Shown: positions 15,388 through 21,488 of the stretch, one piece after another | Numbering within the stretch: the stretch's first letter is position 1 | Layout: each line of letters begins with the position of its first letter | DNA from: a virus | IMG/VR virus record: IMGVR_UViG_3300025325_000134 | Location: 1 to 24,754 of that record | DNA: 24,754 nt | Direction: 5' to 3' (one strand) | Made by a program: the position numbers and the translations under genes | Notes under the pieces: generated by a model | The model's database searches: none | The model's input: only the letters and a program-made list of their open reading frames with translations | Told to the model about the DNA's origin: nothing

Positions 15388-15561
15388 TTACTTGCCCCGC
15401 GTGGCACGGTTGATGCCTCCGCCCATCGTCGGGTTCCCCTTCGCGCTCTTGACGGGCCCGCTCCGCATCGGGGTGCCGCTGCCAGAGCGTCCCTGCTGGT
15501 AGCTGTTCCGCTCCTTCGCACTCACCCGCGCCAGCCCTGCCAGATCCAGTTTCGAGGCCAT
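15388..15561 (-). CDS. 57-aa basic Gly-rich peptide
   Basis: ATG at 15561 follows AAGGAG by about eight bases; TAA at 15388-15390. The product begins MASKLDLAGLARVSAKERN and continues with a Gly/Ser/Lys-rich low-complexity part ending 'GGGINRATRGK'. A strong ribosome site and clear stop support a real gene, though homology is not recognised. It resembles the other short basic genes in the window and lies between TerL and the structural genes. Confidence 0.6.
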   Translation of the reverse strand: MASKLDLAGLARVSAKERNSYQQGRSGSGTPMRSGPVKSAKGNPTMGGGINRATRGK

Positions 15562-15654
15562 GTCGGTGTCTCCTTGTGGTGAAAGGGCCCAGTTATCCGT
15601 CGCTGCGCGTCATCGTGACACCCTGCGTCGTCCAGGTCAAGCCTGGAATGTGGG

Positions 15655-16278
15655 TTAGGCGACCTGGCCCCGGGCGACCCGCTCGATATAGTCGGCCGGC
15701 GCCCCGGTTTCCCGGAGATAGGCGAGGCGTCTTTCCAGCTCCCCATCCTGTTGCCGGCGGATCTGGACCGCCGGGAGGAGCTTGACCGCAGAGGCCAAGG
15801 CATCCACTAGGTCGACGGTCGGTGCCATCGGGAAGTTGACCAGTTCCGACCGGAGTTCGAGGTGTTGGGGCTGAAGGAACAGCCGCCCGTTCCCGATCAC
15901 AGGCTGGAGCACCGTGCGGATGCGCCAGGTCTTCTCCACGTTGGTCGGCTGGCGGACTTCCAGGATCGGCACCCGGCGCTCCCGGAACTTGGCTTCCCGC
16001 CCCACCATGTCGCCGTAGAGGGATTGCATGGCGTTGGACTCGATGCCGAAGGTCCGGGGGTGGAAGGTGTCGTTGACCTCGAACAGCTTAGCCGTCAACT
16101 GATCGGTCGAGCAGCGGGCGGCCCAGGCGAAGAGGACGAACACGCGGCCCCACGTGTCCTGCGCAACCACCACGATCGCGCTCCGGGCCCGGACGCGCTT
16201 CAGGGCGAGGCGCTTCCCAGCGGCGGGATCGCAGAACGCCACCCGGTAGGAGAGATCCCCCAAAGGCAGACGGGTCAT
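15655..16278 (-). CDS. terL: Large terminase nuclease domain, separate ORF (207 aa)
   Basis: ATG at 16278 is the codon directly after the TGA (16281-16279) of the ATPase ORF, in the same frame. TAA at 15655-15657. The product has the RNase H-like nuclease of TerL: 'YRVAFCDPAAGK' with Asp17 on strand 1, 'RTFGIESNAM' with Glu80, and 'PTVDLVDALASAV' with Asp156/Asp159, matching the usual D...E...D metal site. Upstream of the ATG I see no good ribosome site, so translation would rely on UGA readthrough or stop-start reinitiation. This nuclease cuts the packaged concatemer. Confidence 0.85.
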   Translation of the reverse strand: MTRLPLGDLSYRVAFCDPAAGKRLALKRVRARSAIVVVAQDTWGRVFVLFAWAARCSTDQLTAKLFEVNDTFHPRTFGIESNAMQSLYGDMVGREAKFRERRVPILEVRQPTNVEKTWRIRTVLQPVIGNGRLFLQPQHLELRSELVNFPMAPTVDLVDALASAVKLLPAVQIRRQQDGELERRLAYLRETGAPADYIERVARGQVA

Positions 16279-17430
16279 TCAGATCGCCCGCAACCGGAAG
16301 CCCTGTCCGGGCTGATAGAGACTCTGCCACGAGTCGCGGGTCAAGACCGTCCCCACGGGCAGATCGGGTCGCGACGCTGGGGTATTGACCCGCTCGCCGA
16401 TGGCCACGTCGCGCTCGTCCTCGGTGAACTGGATCATGTTGCCCACGATCGAGAACTCGCGAACCATCTCCATGTCGAAGTCCGTCAAGGCGGGATCGGA
16501 GCCGGAATTCATATAGAGCAACGAGAAGAGCACGCCGAACTCCCGTTGGAGCTGCGCGATCTTGTCGAGCGTAAAGGCCTCCGGCCAGATCGGGTCCCCG
16601 TCCTCGACGACGGCTTTCACGAGCCATTCCACGGTGGGATCGTTCTGCTGGATGTATTGGTAGAGATCCGCCACCCCCCACCGCGTGCCGATCAGGAACT
16701 CCAAACTCGACGGCTTGTTGATGAGCGCTCGGGAGGCGATATGCCAGTCGATGGCCTGCTGCATGACGAGGGGCGAATTGGCAGCGTCCAGCGTCACCAG
16801 GTCGTCCTTGATGAGGACCGAAGGGTGCGCGCCGGTCACGGCGGCCCCCACGCCCATCGCGCGAATCGAGGGATCTGACCATTCCTGGTTCCGGGGCACG
16901 ATCATCTCGCGTTCGTTCCATTTCTTCGACTGCTTCCGGGGATTGTCCCAGACGCGATGGGGCCAGAGGGCGCGCAGCACCTCGTTCGTCTCGAAGGCGG
17001 ATTCCACAACGCGCAGCGCGTCCGTCATGCGGGCTTCGGTTTCCCCGGTCATGATGATCCGCTGATCGGCGCCATCCTCGCCGGGAAAGTAGATATTCGC
17101 CTCTTTCGGCTGGATGAGAATGTGAATCGGGAGGCCGTGGGATACGATCGTCGTTTTGGCGTGCTCCCGCGGCAGCAGAATCGCCTTCCGCATCGGGGGC
17201 ACGCGCTGGAGGAACTGGCAGACCGGGAGATGGAGGGATTCCGTAAGGAACGTCTTGCCGAGGACGCCTTTGTTGAAGGCGTAAAGCGAGCCTTCCATCT
17301 TCCGGCGCTGGGTGGCGATCCAGGCCCCTTCGGCACTGGCGGCACCCGCTTGGCGCGCCTGCCCGGTTTTCCGGTCGAGCAGGATTTCCGCTTTGGCCTT
17401 CCGGGCACGCGCGGCCTGCTCGGCGTTCAC
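16279..17430 (-). CDS. terL: Large terminase ATPase domain (383 aa)
   Basis: Start GTG at 17430, overlapping the TGA of the preceding gene (GTGA). Stop TGA at 16279-16281. Residues 83-94 form a Walker A loop of terminase type (AILLPREHAKTT). Residues 204-212 (SVLIKDDLV) are Walker B, with Asp209-Asp210 in place of the more usual Asp-Glu. Other TerL features include 'GTRWGVADLYQYIQQ' and the linker. It hydrolyses ATP to drive DNA through the portal. The nuclease domain continues in frame after one UGA; 383+1+207 codons would give a normal-length TerL of about 591 residues. Confidence 0.9.
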   Translation of the reverse strand: MNAEQAARARKAKAEILLDRKTGQARQAGAASAEGAWIATQRRKMEGSLYAFNKGVLGKTFLTESLHLPVCQFLQRVPPMRKAILLPREHAKTTIVSHGLPIHILIQPKEANIYFPGEDGADQRIIMTGETEARMTDALRVVESAFETNEVLRALWPHRVWDNPRKQSKKWNEREMIVPRNQEWSDPSIRAMGVGAAVTGAHPSVLIKDDLVTLDAANSPLVMQQAIDWHIASRALINKPSSLEFLIGTRWGVADLYQYIQQNDPTVEWLVKAVVEDGDPIWPEAFTLDKIAQLQREFGVLFSLLYMNSGSDPALTDFDMEMVREFSIVGNMIQFTEDERDVAIGERVNTPASRPDLPVGTVLTRDSWQSLYQPGQGFRLRAI

Positions 17431-17975
17431 GGCGGTGTCGAGATCCAGGTGCCCGCCGGCCAGAACGTCCCGGGAAAGGCGGTCAGGATCGTGCCGAGGA
17501 CGATCTTGGCGTGGCCCAAGGTATAGGCGAAATCCACCCGGTACACTCCCCCACCGGCCAGGACCTTGGCCCCCACGTCGTTTTCATCAAATCCCCGCAC
17601 ATCGACCATGGTGCCCGGGATGAAAAGACGGAGCCCGACGCCGGACCCCACGCTACTGGACGACAGGACCAGATCATACGGCGGCCCACCAGGGAGTGGC
17701 ACGGGCACAGGTCCGGGCGGGGGCGCGGGTGCCGGCGGGGGCGCGGGAGGCGCCACAGGCGCACCAGGCCCGCCCCATCCGCCAAAGGGGTTGACAGGAT
17801 ACGGAGACGGCGTCGGCGGAGGGGCCGGTGGTGCCACGGGCGGGGCCCCGAGCACCGTCTTGAGATGACGCAGCAGGGTGACGGAGAGGCTCAGCGGCGC
17901 CGTGAGGAACCGGTCCTCGATGCGGACCAGGATCGCCAACAGGTCGGCCGCATCCGCCTCAGTGATCGAGACCAT
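17427..17975 (-). CDS. Proline-rich phage protein (182 aa)
   Basis: ATG at 17975 directly after the TAA of the 20-aa peptide; TGA at 17427-17429, overlapping the TerL GTG. The N-terminus (ITEADAADLLAILVRIEDRF, then LSLSVTLLRHLKTVLG) is helical. Residues about 44-95 are a Pro/Ala/Gly linker, followed by a beta-rich C-terminal domain 'YDLVLSSSSVGSGVGLRLFIPG' and 'VYRVDFAYTLGHAKIVLG'. Two domains joined by a long flexible proline arm is the visible plan. No family is recognised; a virion protein is plausible. Confidence 0.65.
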   Translation of the reverse strand: MVSITEADAADLLAILVRIEDRFLTAPLSLSVTLLRHLKTVLGAPPVAPPAPPPTPSPYPVNPFGGWGGPGAPVAPPAPPPAPAPPPGPVPVPLPGGPPYDLVLSSSSVGSGVGLRLFIPGTMVDVRGFDENDVGAKVLAGGGVYRVDFAYTLGHAKIVLGTILTAFPGTFWPAGTWISTPP

Positions 17976-18038
17976 TTACGGCGCCTCTGGCGTGGGGCGC
18001 GGCTGTGGCTTTGGCTTGGGTTTCGGCTTCTTGGTCAT
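17976..18038 (-). CDS. 20-aa Lys-Pro repeat peptide
   Basis: ATG at 18038 is preceded by AAAGGAG at about seven bases, one of the better ribosome sites here; TAA at 17976-17978 abuts the ATG of the proline-rich gene. The whole product is MTKKPKPKPKPQPRPTPEAP, a positively charged (KP)n run. The strong site could serve a leader peptide that raises translation of the next gene, or the peptide itself may act. The reading frame is short, so chance cannot be excluded. Confidence 0.5.
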   Translation of the reverse strand: MTKKPKPKPKPQPRPTPEAP

Positions 18039-18093
18039 GGGGTGTCTCCTTTCGTGCATCATCACTGTCTTTCAGACCCCGAACTCCACGCCA

Positions 18094-18128
18094 GCGGGCC
18101 GAGATCGGTCAAGCGGACCTCGGCCCGC
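18094..18128. terminator. Strong inverted repeat, possible terminator or attenuator
   Basis: Arms of 10 bp, perfectly complementary (18094-18103, GCGGGCCGAG; 18119-18128, CTCGGCCCGC), with a 15-base loop. It lies 12 bases past the stop of the gene at 18140-18619 and 56 bases before the Lys-Pro peptide. No T-run follows the stem on the minus strand, so it is not a classical intrinsic terminator. An RNA-stabilising or attenuating hairpin is equally likely. Confidence 0.45.
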
Positions 18129-18139
18129 CCGCATCCCAA

Positions 18140-18619
18140 CTAGGCCTTTTTCGCCAGCACCTCGGCCAGCGCCATGGCGACCATCGCGCCGATGGCCTTG
18201 AGTGAGGCGTCGTCGATGGACACAGCACGGGCGGTCAGGGTATCGCCTGCCCCCTGCTGGACGGGGTTCCACAGGTTGTCCGTCGCCACGTCGCGGTGCG
18301 CGAGTTGCTGCACGTCCAGCGCGTTCATGTTCTGCACGGCCTTTTTCCCGACCAGGTTCGCGGTCTCGACTGCATTCTGGAGCGCCTGGTTGGCGATCGT
18401 CTGACGCTGGTTGTCGTGCTGCTGGGCGTCCGAGAGCACCTTGTCCACGTAGGAGCGGTTGCGCTTGATCGACTCCAGGCTCTCCTGCTGGTACTCGTCG
18501 TAGGTACGCTTGATGTTGGCGAACCAGCTCGCCGTCACGTTTTCCGAATGCGCCTTGAACGCTTCGTCCATGCCGGTCTCGAAACTCCGTTCCTTCTGTG
18601 CGCCACCGGGGGTGTCCAT
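18140..18619 (-). CDS. Helical phage protein of unknown function (159 aa)
   Basis: ATG at 18619 follows GAGGAGG; TAG at 18140-18142. Residues about 20-110 are long amphipathic helices rich in Gln, Asn, Lys and Glu (DEAFKAHSENVTASWFANIKRTYDEY, then QQHDNQRQTIANQALQNAVETANLVG). The C-terminus is hydrophobic-helical (IGAMVAMALAEVLAKKA). Helical, Gln/Asn-rich proteins of this size occur as phage structural or internal virion proteins. No family is recognised. Confidence 0.65.
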   Translation of the reverse strand: MDTPGGAQKERSFETGMDEAFKAHSENVTASWFANIKRTYDEYQQESLESIKRNRSYVDKVLSDAQQHDNQRQTIANQALQNAVETANLVGKKAVQNMNALDVQQLAHRDVATDNLWNPVQQGAGDTLTARAVSIDDASLKAIGAMVAMALAEVLAKKA

Positions 18620-18678
18620 GCTCAGCCTCCTCTTGGTGAAAGGTGTACCGCAATGCTGCCCGTAGGATTAGGTGTCCT

Positions 18679-19800
18679 TTACCGGCACTTCTTGCTCGTG
18701 GGCGGCCAGCACGGGGCTGGCGGTGGGGGCGGGGGAGGTGGGGGTGGGGGGATACACGTGTCTCGGCGCACGTCAACGAGAGCCGACGCTGACGAGACGC
18801 TCACGACAGTCACCGTGAGCTGTGGATCACAGTCGCTCCATGCTGCGCCCACGCCGACCCCGACGACGAACTCCGTCGCGCCAGCCTCGCCCTCCGCCTG
18901 TGCATCGCCCCAGGGCGCAAAAGTGTTGTAGCCCCCAGCATAGTGCAGATGCACGGTCGGCGTGAGAACTCTCGCGTCGAATCCGACGGGGCGACGATAT
19001 TCCAGGTAGAGATATTTGATAACCCGGCCAAGGGGATCGACGGCCAAGGGTGTGCGCCAGAGGATCGGGATTTCGTGTGGACGCGCATCTGTGGGCGCGA
19101 TTTCAAAGACTTTACTTCCGCTAAACTCCGCATCCCACCCGCCGCTCGTCTGCCAATTACACCCCTGATCCCAAAAACATCCACTGGGCCAGACGGCGTT
19201 GAACCCTCCGGTCGATAGCACCCAATCAATTCGGCCCTTATGGGGGCCGTTGAAATGCACGAACCCGTCGTTCATCGGGTCTCCGGGGTCCGTGTGCCCA
19301 GAATTGTGGGCGATCTGAAATGTGTGGCCTACTTCATGTGCGAGAACACCAAGATTATTATTCAAGATGATGTGGCGACCATAAAAATGCCCCTTGCCGC
19401 TGAACGGACACCCAGAAAGAACCGTCGCGACGCGATAGGGAATCGGGGCCCCGAGGCGAGCGAGCGCGCCATCCGTGGCGGCCCAGACTTTTGTAGTATC
19501 CGAACAGTCGACTCCGAGACTCAGGGGGCCGTAGACGACTGGAGACAGCGTCAACCGGCCCCACGTCACTTCTTTCAGCCACGCGACGGCCGTCTGGGCA
19601 GCCGTCTGCGCCTGGGCGACCGTGACGTTCGTGGCCGAGGTGTCGAGGACGATGGCGAATGTCCCGGTCACCTGGGCCTGCGCGGCGGTGCTGGCCGTCC
19701 CCACCCAGACGAGCATGAGAACGGCCAGCGTCAGATAGACGGCCCGTGCTTGATCGTGCGGGAGTCGTCGATGCCCACCACCCCCCTGTCGAATCATCAT
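18679..19800 (-). CDS. Exported metzincin-like zinc metalloprotease (373 aa)
   Basis: ATG at 19800 overlaps the TGA of the 27-aa peptide (ATGA); the next codon at 19797 is also ATG and is better spaced from GGAG. TAA at 18679-18681. A Sec-type signal or anchor (AVYLTLAVLMLVWVGTAS, AQA|Q-like cleavage) is followed by 'GTFAIVLDTS'. The zinc site is near residues 155-165, 'HEVGHTFQIAH', matching HExxHxxxxxH, with a possible Met-turn 'DPMND' at about 174-178. The metzincin glycine at HExxHxxG is Gln. This resembles gametolysin-type (M11) or related peptidases. The C-terminus ends in an 11-proline run and a Cys-rich tail. Its phage role is unknown. Confidence 0.8.
   Translation of the reverse strand: MMIRQGGGGHRRLPHDQARAVYLTLAVLMLVWVGTASTAAQAQVTGTFAIVLDTSATNVTVAQAQTAAQTAVAWLKEVTWGRLTLSPVVYGPLSLGVDCSDTTKVWAATDGALARLGAPIPYRVATVLSGCPFSGKGHFYGRHIILNNNLGVLAHEVGHTFQIAHNSGHTDPGDPMNDGFVHFNGPHKGRIDWVLSTGGFNAVWPSGCFWDQGCNWQTSGGWDAEFSGSKVFEIAPTDARPHEIPILWRTPLAVDPLGRVIKYLYLEYRRPVGFDARVLTPTVHLHYAGGYNTFAPWGDAQAEGEAGATEFVVGVGVGAAWSDCDPQLTVTVVSVSSASALVDVRRDTCIPPPPPPPPPPPAPCWPPTSKKCR
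18725..18751 (+). other. G-rich tract able to form a G-quadruplex (polyproline codons)
   Basis: On the plus strand, runs of 5, 5, 5 and 6 G are separated by 1, 4 and 1 bases. It is the template strand of the metalloprotease polyproline segment. G-tracts with short loops meet the usual quadruplex rule. The folded form could affect replication or transcription of this strand; the effect is inference only. Confidence 0.45.
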
Positions 19801-19880
19801 TGTCTCCACATCGCGCACAGAAACAGCACGAGCATGAGTGAGCGCTTGAGCGCGAGGAGAAGCGACGTGGCGTGTCTCAT
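19797..19880 (-). CDS. 27-aa membrane peptide in overlapping chain
   Basis: ATG at 19880 overlaps the TGA of the gene at 19877-20074; its TGA at 19797-19799 overlaps the ATG of the metalloprotease. The product, MRHATSLLLALKRSLMLVLFLCAM ending WRQ, is almost entirely hydrophobic with a Lys/Arg in the middle. Both junctions are ATGA, implying translational coupling down the chain. A membrane peptide or leader is likely; function unknown. Confidence 0.5.
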   Translation of the reverse strand: MRHATSLLLALKRSLMLVLFLCAMWRQ

Positions 19881-20074
19881 GGTTGCGGCGGCAGGACCAC
19901 TTTCGTACAGTCGCCCAGCAGGCCATCGGCGTCCTTGAACTGCGCCCAGACCGCCCGGCGCACCGACCGGCACAGCGCCTCGTGCGTGAACTTCATGGTA
20001 ATCTCGGCATCCCCCTTCCACTCCTTCTCGCCCCCGAAGTGCAAGGTCAAGACCAGAATCCACGTCCAAACCAT
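19877..20074 (-). CDS. Small exported or membrane-anchored protein (65 aa)
   Basis: ATG at 20074, TGA at 19877-19879 overlapping the next ATG. The N-terminus MVWTWILVLTLHF is hydrophobic and could be an anchor or a short signal sequence. The rest is charged with two Cys (ALCRSVRRAVWAQFKDADGLLGDC), ending in a Pro-rich tail. It follows the lipoprotein gene by 13 bases. In phage lysis regions this context suggests an envelope-associated protein; identity unknown. Confidence 0.6.
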   Translation of the reverse strand: MVWTWILVLTLHFGGEKEWKGDAEITMKFTHEALCRSVRRAVWAQFKDADGLLGDCTKVVLPPQP

Positions 20075-20087
20075 CCAGTCGGCCCGC

Positions 20088-20360
20088 CTACTTCCCGAGC
20101 GTCGGCGCCCCGATGGACACCTGAGGCACGACGGTGATGGGCACCTTCACCTTATCCGTGGTGTCGGTCACCGAGAGGCCCTCCTGGGTACACGTCATCG
20201 CACCCCCTTGCACCCCGGTTCCACCCATGCGAACCACGCCATAGATCGAGGACACGGAGACACACCAAGAGCGTTCGCTTTTTCCGAGCTGCTTCAGGAC
20301 ATCATCGGACGGGGCCAGGGAACAGCCGCCGAGGAGCACCACCAGCGCCAGGTATCTCAT
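20088..20360 (-). CDS. Phage lipoprotein, o-spanin-like candidate (90 aa)
   Basis: The start is ATG 20360, overlapping the TGA of the preceding gene. A longer frame to 20417 has an Arg/Pro-rich, unlikely extension. Stop TAG 20088-20090. The N-terminus MRYLALVVLLGGCSLAPSD is a lipoprotein signal with lipobox LGGC and lipidation at Cys13. Aspartate is not at +2, so export to the outer membrane is expected. The body has two more Cys and Gly/Val-rich strands ('SWCVSVSSIYGVVRMGG'). It lies in a lysis-like cluster near a single-span protein, as with Rz/Rz1 pairs, but the fold is not typical of o-spanins. Confidence 0.7.
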   Translation of the reverse strand: MRYLALVVLLGGCSLAPSDDVLKQLGKSERSWCVSVSSIYGVVRMGGTGVQGGAMTCTQEGLSVTDTTDKVKVPITVVPQVSIGAPTLGK

Positions 20361-20509
20361 ACTGCCTCCATGCGGTGTTGGAGCAGGGTGAGGGCGACCA
20401 TCGCCGCGCCGACACATCCCAGGTGCAGCTCCTGGCGTGCCCGCTCGATCTCTCGCCGCCAGCTCTCCAGCGTTCCGAGGGGAATGGGCGCCGGGGTGAG
20501 GGGAGTCAT
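20357..20509 (-). CDS. 50-aa hypothetical protein in lysis-like chain
   Basis: ATG at 20509 lies four bases after the TGA of the gene at 20514-20846, and its TGA (20357-20359) overlaps the lipoprotein ATG. The product MTPLTPAPIPLGTLESWRRE is followed by a helical, weakly hydrophobic C-terminus (GAAMVALTLLQHRMEAV). The tight junctions argue for a real gene. No function is recognised. Confidence 0.5.
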   Translation of the reverse strand: MTPLTPAPIPLGTLESWRREIERARQELHLGCVGAAMVALTLLQHRMEAV

Positions 20510-20513
20510 GGGC

Positions 20514-20846
20514 TCACTCGGTCACCCACAGACACCACCGCTTGAAATCCCCGGCCTGGAACCGATCTCGGAATCGCACGCGATCCTCCGGCGTCATGGT
20601 ACTGATGCAGGACTCGCGCTCTTGCGTCACCCGCAAGAGATCGTGTTCGGTGCGCTGGGCCTTCCGGGAGTCCAAGAGAATCTCCACCAATTTGTCCTGC
20701 TGGCGCATGAGGGCTGATTCAACCCGGAAGCCCGCCCACAGATTGGTGCCCGCGATGGTCAGCACGGCGAGGAGCGCCAAGACCCCGAACCCCTTGGCGG
20801 TGATGCCTTTGCCGTTCCACGTCACCCCGACCTCGTCGCCGGTCAT
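20514..20846 (-). CDS. Single-span membrane protein, i-spanin-like candidate (110 aa)
   Basis: ATG at 20846 overlaps the 3' end of the TerS-like gene; TGA 20514-20516. After a short N-terminus (MTGDEVGVTWNGKGITAKG) a membrane span runs about residues 20-38. A charged helical domain follows (FRVESALMRQQDKLVEILLDSRKAQRTEHDLLRV) with two Cys near 'RESCISTM' and 'KRWCLW'. Single span plus periplasmic coiled region beside a lipoprotein gene fits an inner-membrane spanin, but a small holin or unrelated envelope protein is possible. Confidence 0.65.
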   Translation of the reverse strand: MTGDEVGVTWNGKGITAKGFGVLALLAVLTIAGTNLWAGFRVESALMRQQDKLVEILLDSRKAQRTEHDLLRVTQERESCISTMTPEDRVRFRDRFQAGDFKRWCLWVTE

Positions 20847-21334
20847 CCATCCACCACGTCGGCATCGGGACTCCCCACCGGTAGGGCCTGCGGCGCCCGC
20901 CCTTCCGATTCCGCGATCGCCCGCTCCATGCGGAGCACCGCGGCATCGTCCAGGAGGATCTTGACGCCCAGATCGGCGCTGGCCTTGAGGGCGACGACGG
21001 ACGGGTGTTTCTCCAGGAAGAAGGCGCTGGCGTTATAGGCCACGGCCAAGTTGTCGTCCTGTTCCCTGAGGGTCCGCATGCGCTCGACGGAGGCGGGGGC
21101 TTCGGCCACGAGGGAGGCCACGATGTCGTCCACCGTGCGCGCCGTGATCTCCTGGCGAATCCGGGCGAGCAGGTCCTGGAAAACGGCCGAGGATTTGACG
21201 ACGCTCACCCGGTTTTCGGAGTAGTGCAGCGCCCGGGCGATTTCGGCCACCGTCTTACCGGCCGCGAAGAGATAGGCCATGTGCTGATGGCGAATCGAGA
21301 GCGTCGTCGGGGCACCAGACATCGGTCGGCTCAT
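20843..21334 (-). CDS. Terminase small subunit-like DNA-binding protein (163 aa)
   Basis: I place the start at ATG 21334, with AGGAG about five bases upstream; the longer frame to 21460 has no ribosome site and unlikely composition. TGA 20843-20845. Residues 12-50 contain 'SIRHQHMAYLFAAGKTVAEIARALHYSENRVSVVKSS', a helix-turn-helix of the type in small terminases, followed by 'AVFQDLLARIRQEITARTVDDIVASLV' and long helices for oligomerisation. TerS recognises phage DNA and loads TerL; here TerL lies about 3.4 kb downstream in the same direction. Confidence 0.75.
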   Translation of the reverse strand: MSRPMSGAPTTLSIRHQHMAYLFAAGKTVAEIARALHYSENRVSVVKSSAVFQDLLARIRQEITARTVDDIVASLVAEAPASVERMRTLREQDDNLAVAYNASAFFLEKHPSVVALKASADLGVKILLDDAAVLRMERAIAESEGRAPQALPVGSPDADVVDG

Positions 21335-21441
21335 CGGACTCCTCTCCGGTGATCCCCGCTCGACCCGCCGCACCGACTGACGCCCCCCCGGACGCCGCCC
21401 ACGCGACAGGCACGAGCGGGGGGTCCCGCACCCACAGGCTG

Positions 21442-21471
21442 AGTAGAGCACAGCGGACACGAGCCCGTCAA
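21442..21471 (-). promoter_or_regulatory. Possible sigma70-type promoter upstream of TerS
   Basis: Minus-strand TTGACG (21466-21471) and TCTACT (21442-21447) are separated by 18 bases, in the 141-base gap between lysozyme and TerS-like gene. The -35 has five of six consensus bases and the -10 has four of six. It overlaps copy B of the conserved intergenic motif. A weak promoter for the packaging/structural operon is the likely reading. Confidence 0.35.
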
Positions 21472-21488
21472 TGCGCTACACCCACGCA
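21464..21488. repeat. Conserved intergenic motif, copy B
   Basis: Plus strand CCCGT-CAATGCGCTACA-CCC-ACGCA. It matches copy A (11041-11067) at 23 of 25 positions after allowing the GA insertion. It spans the lysozyme stop codon (TAG at 21476-21478) and the presumed promoter before TerS. Conservation across these two junctions suggests a shared regulatory or packaging-related site rather than coding constraint. Confidence 0.6.
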
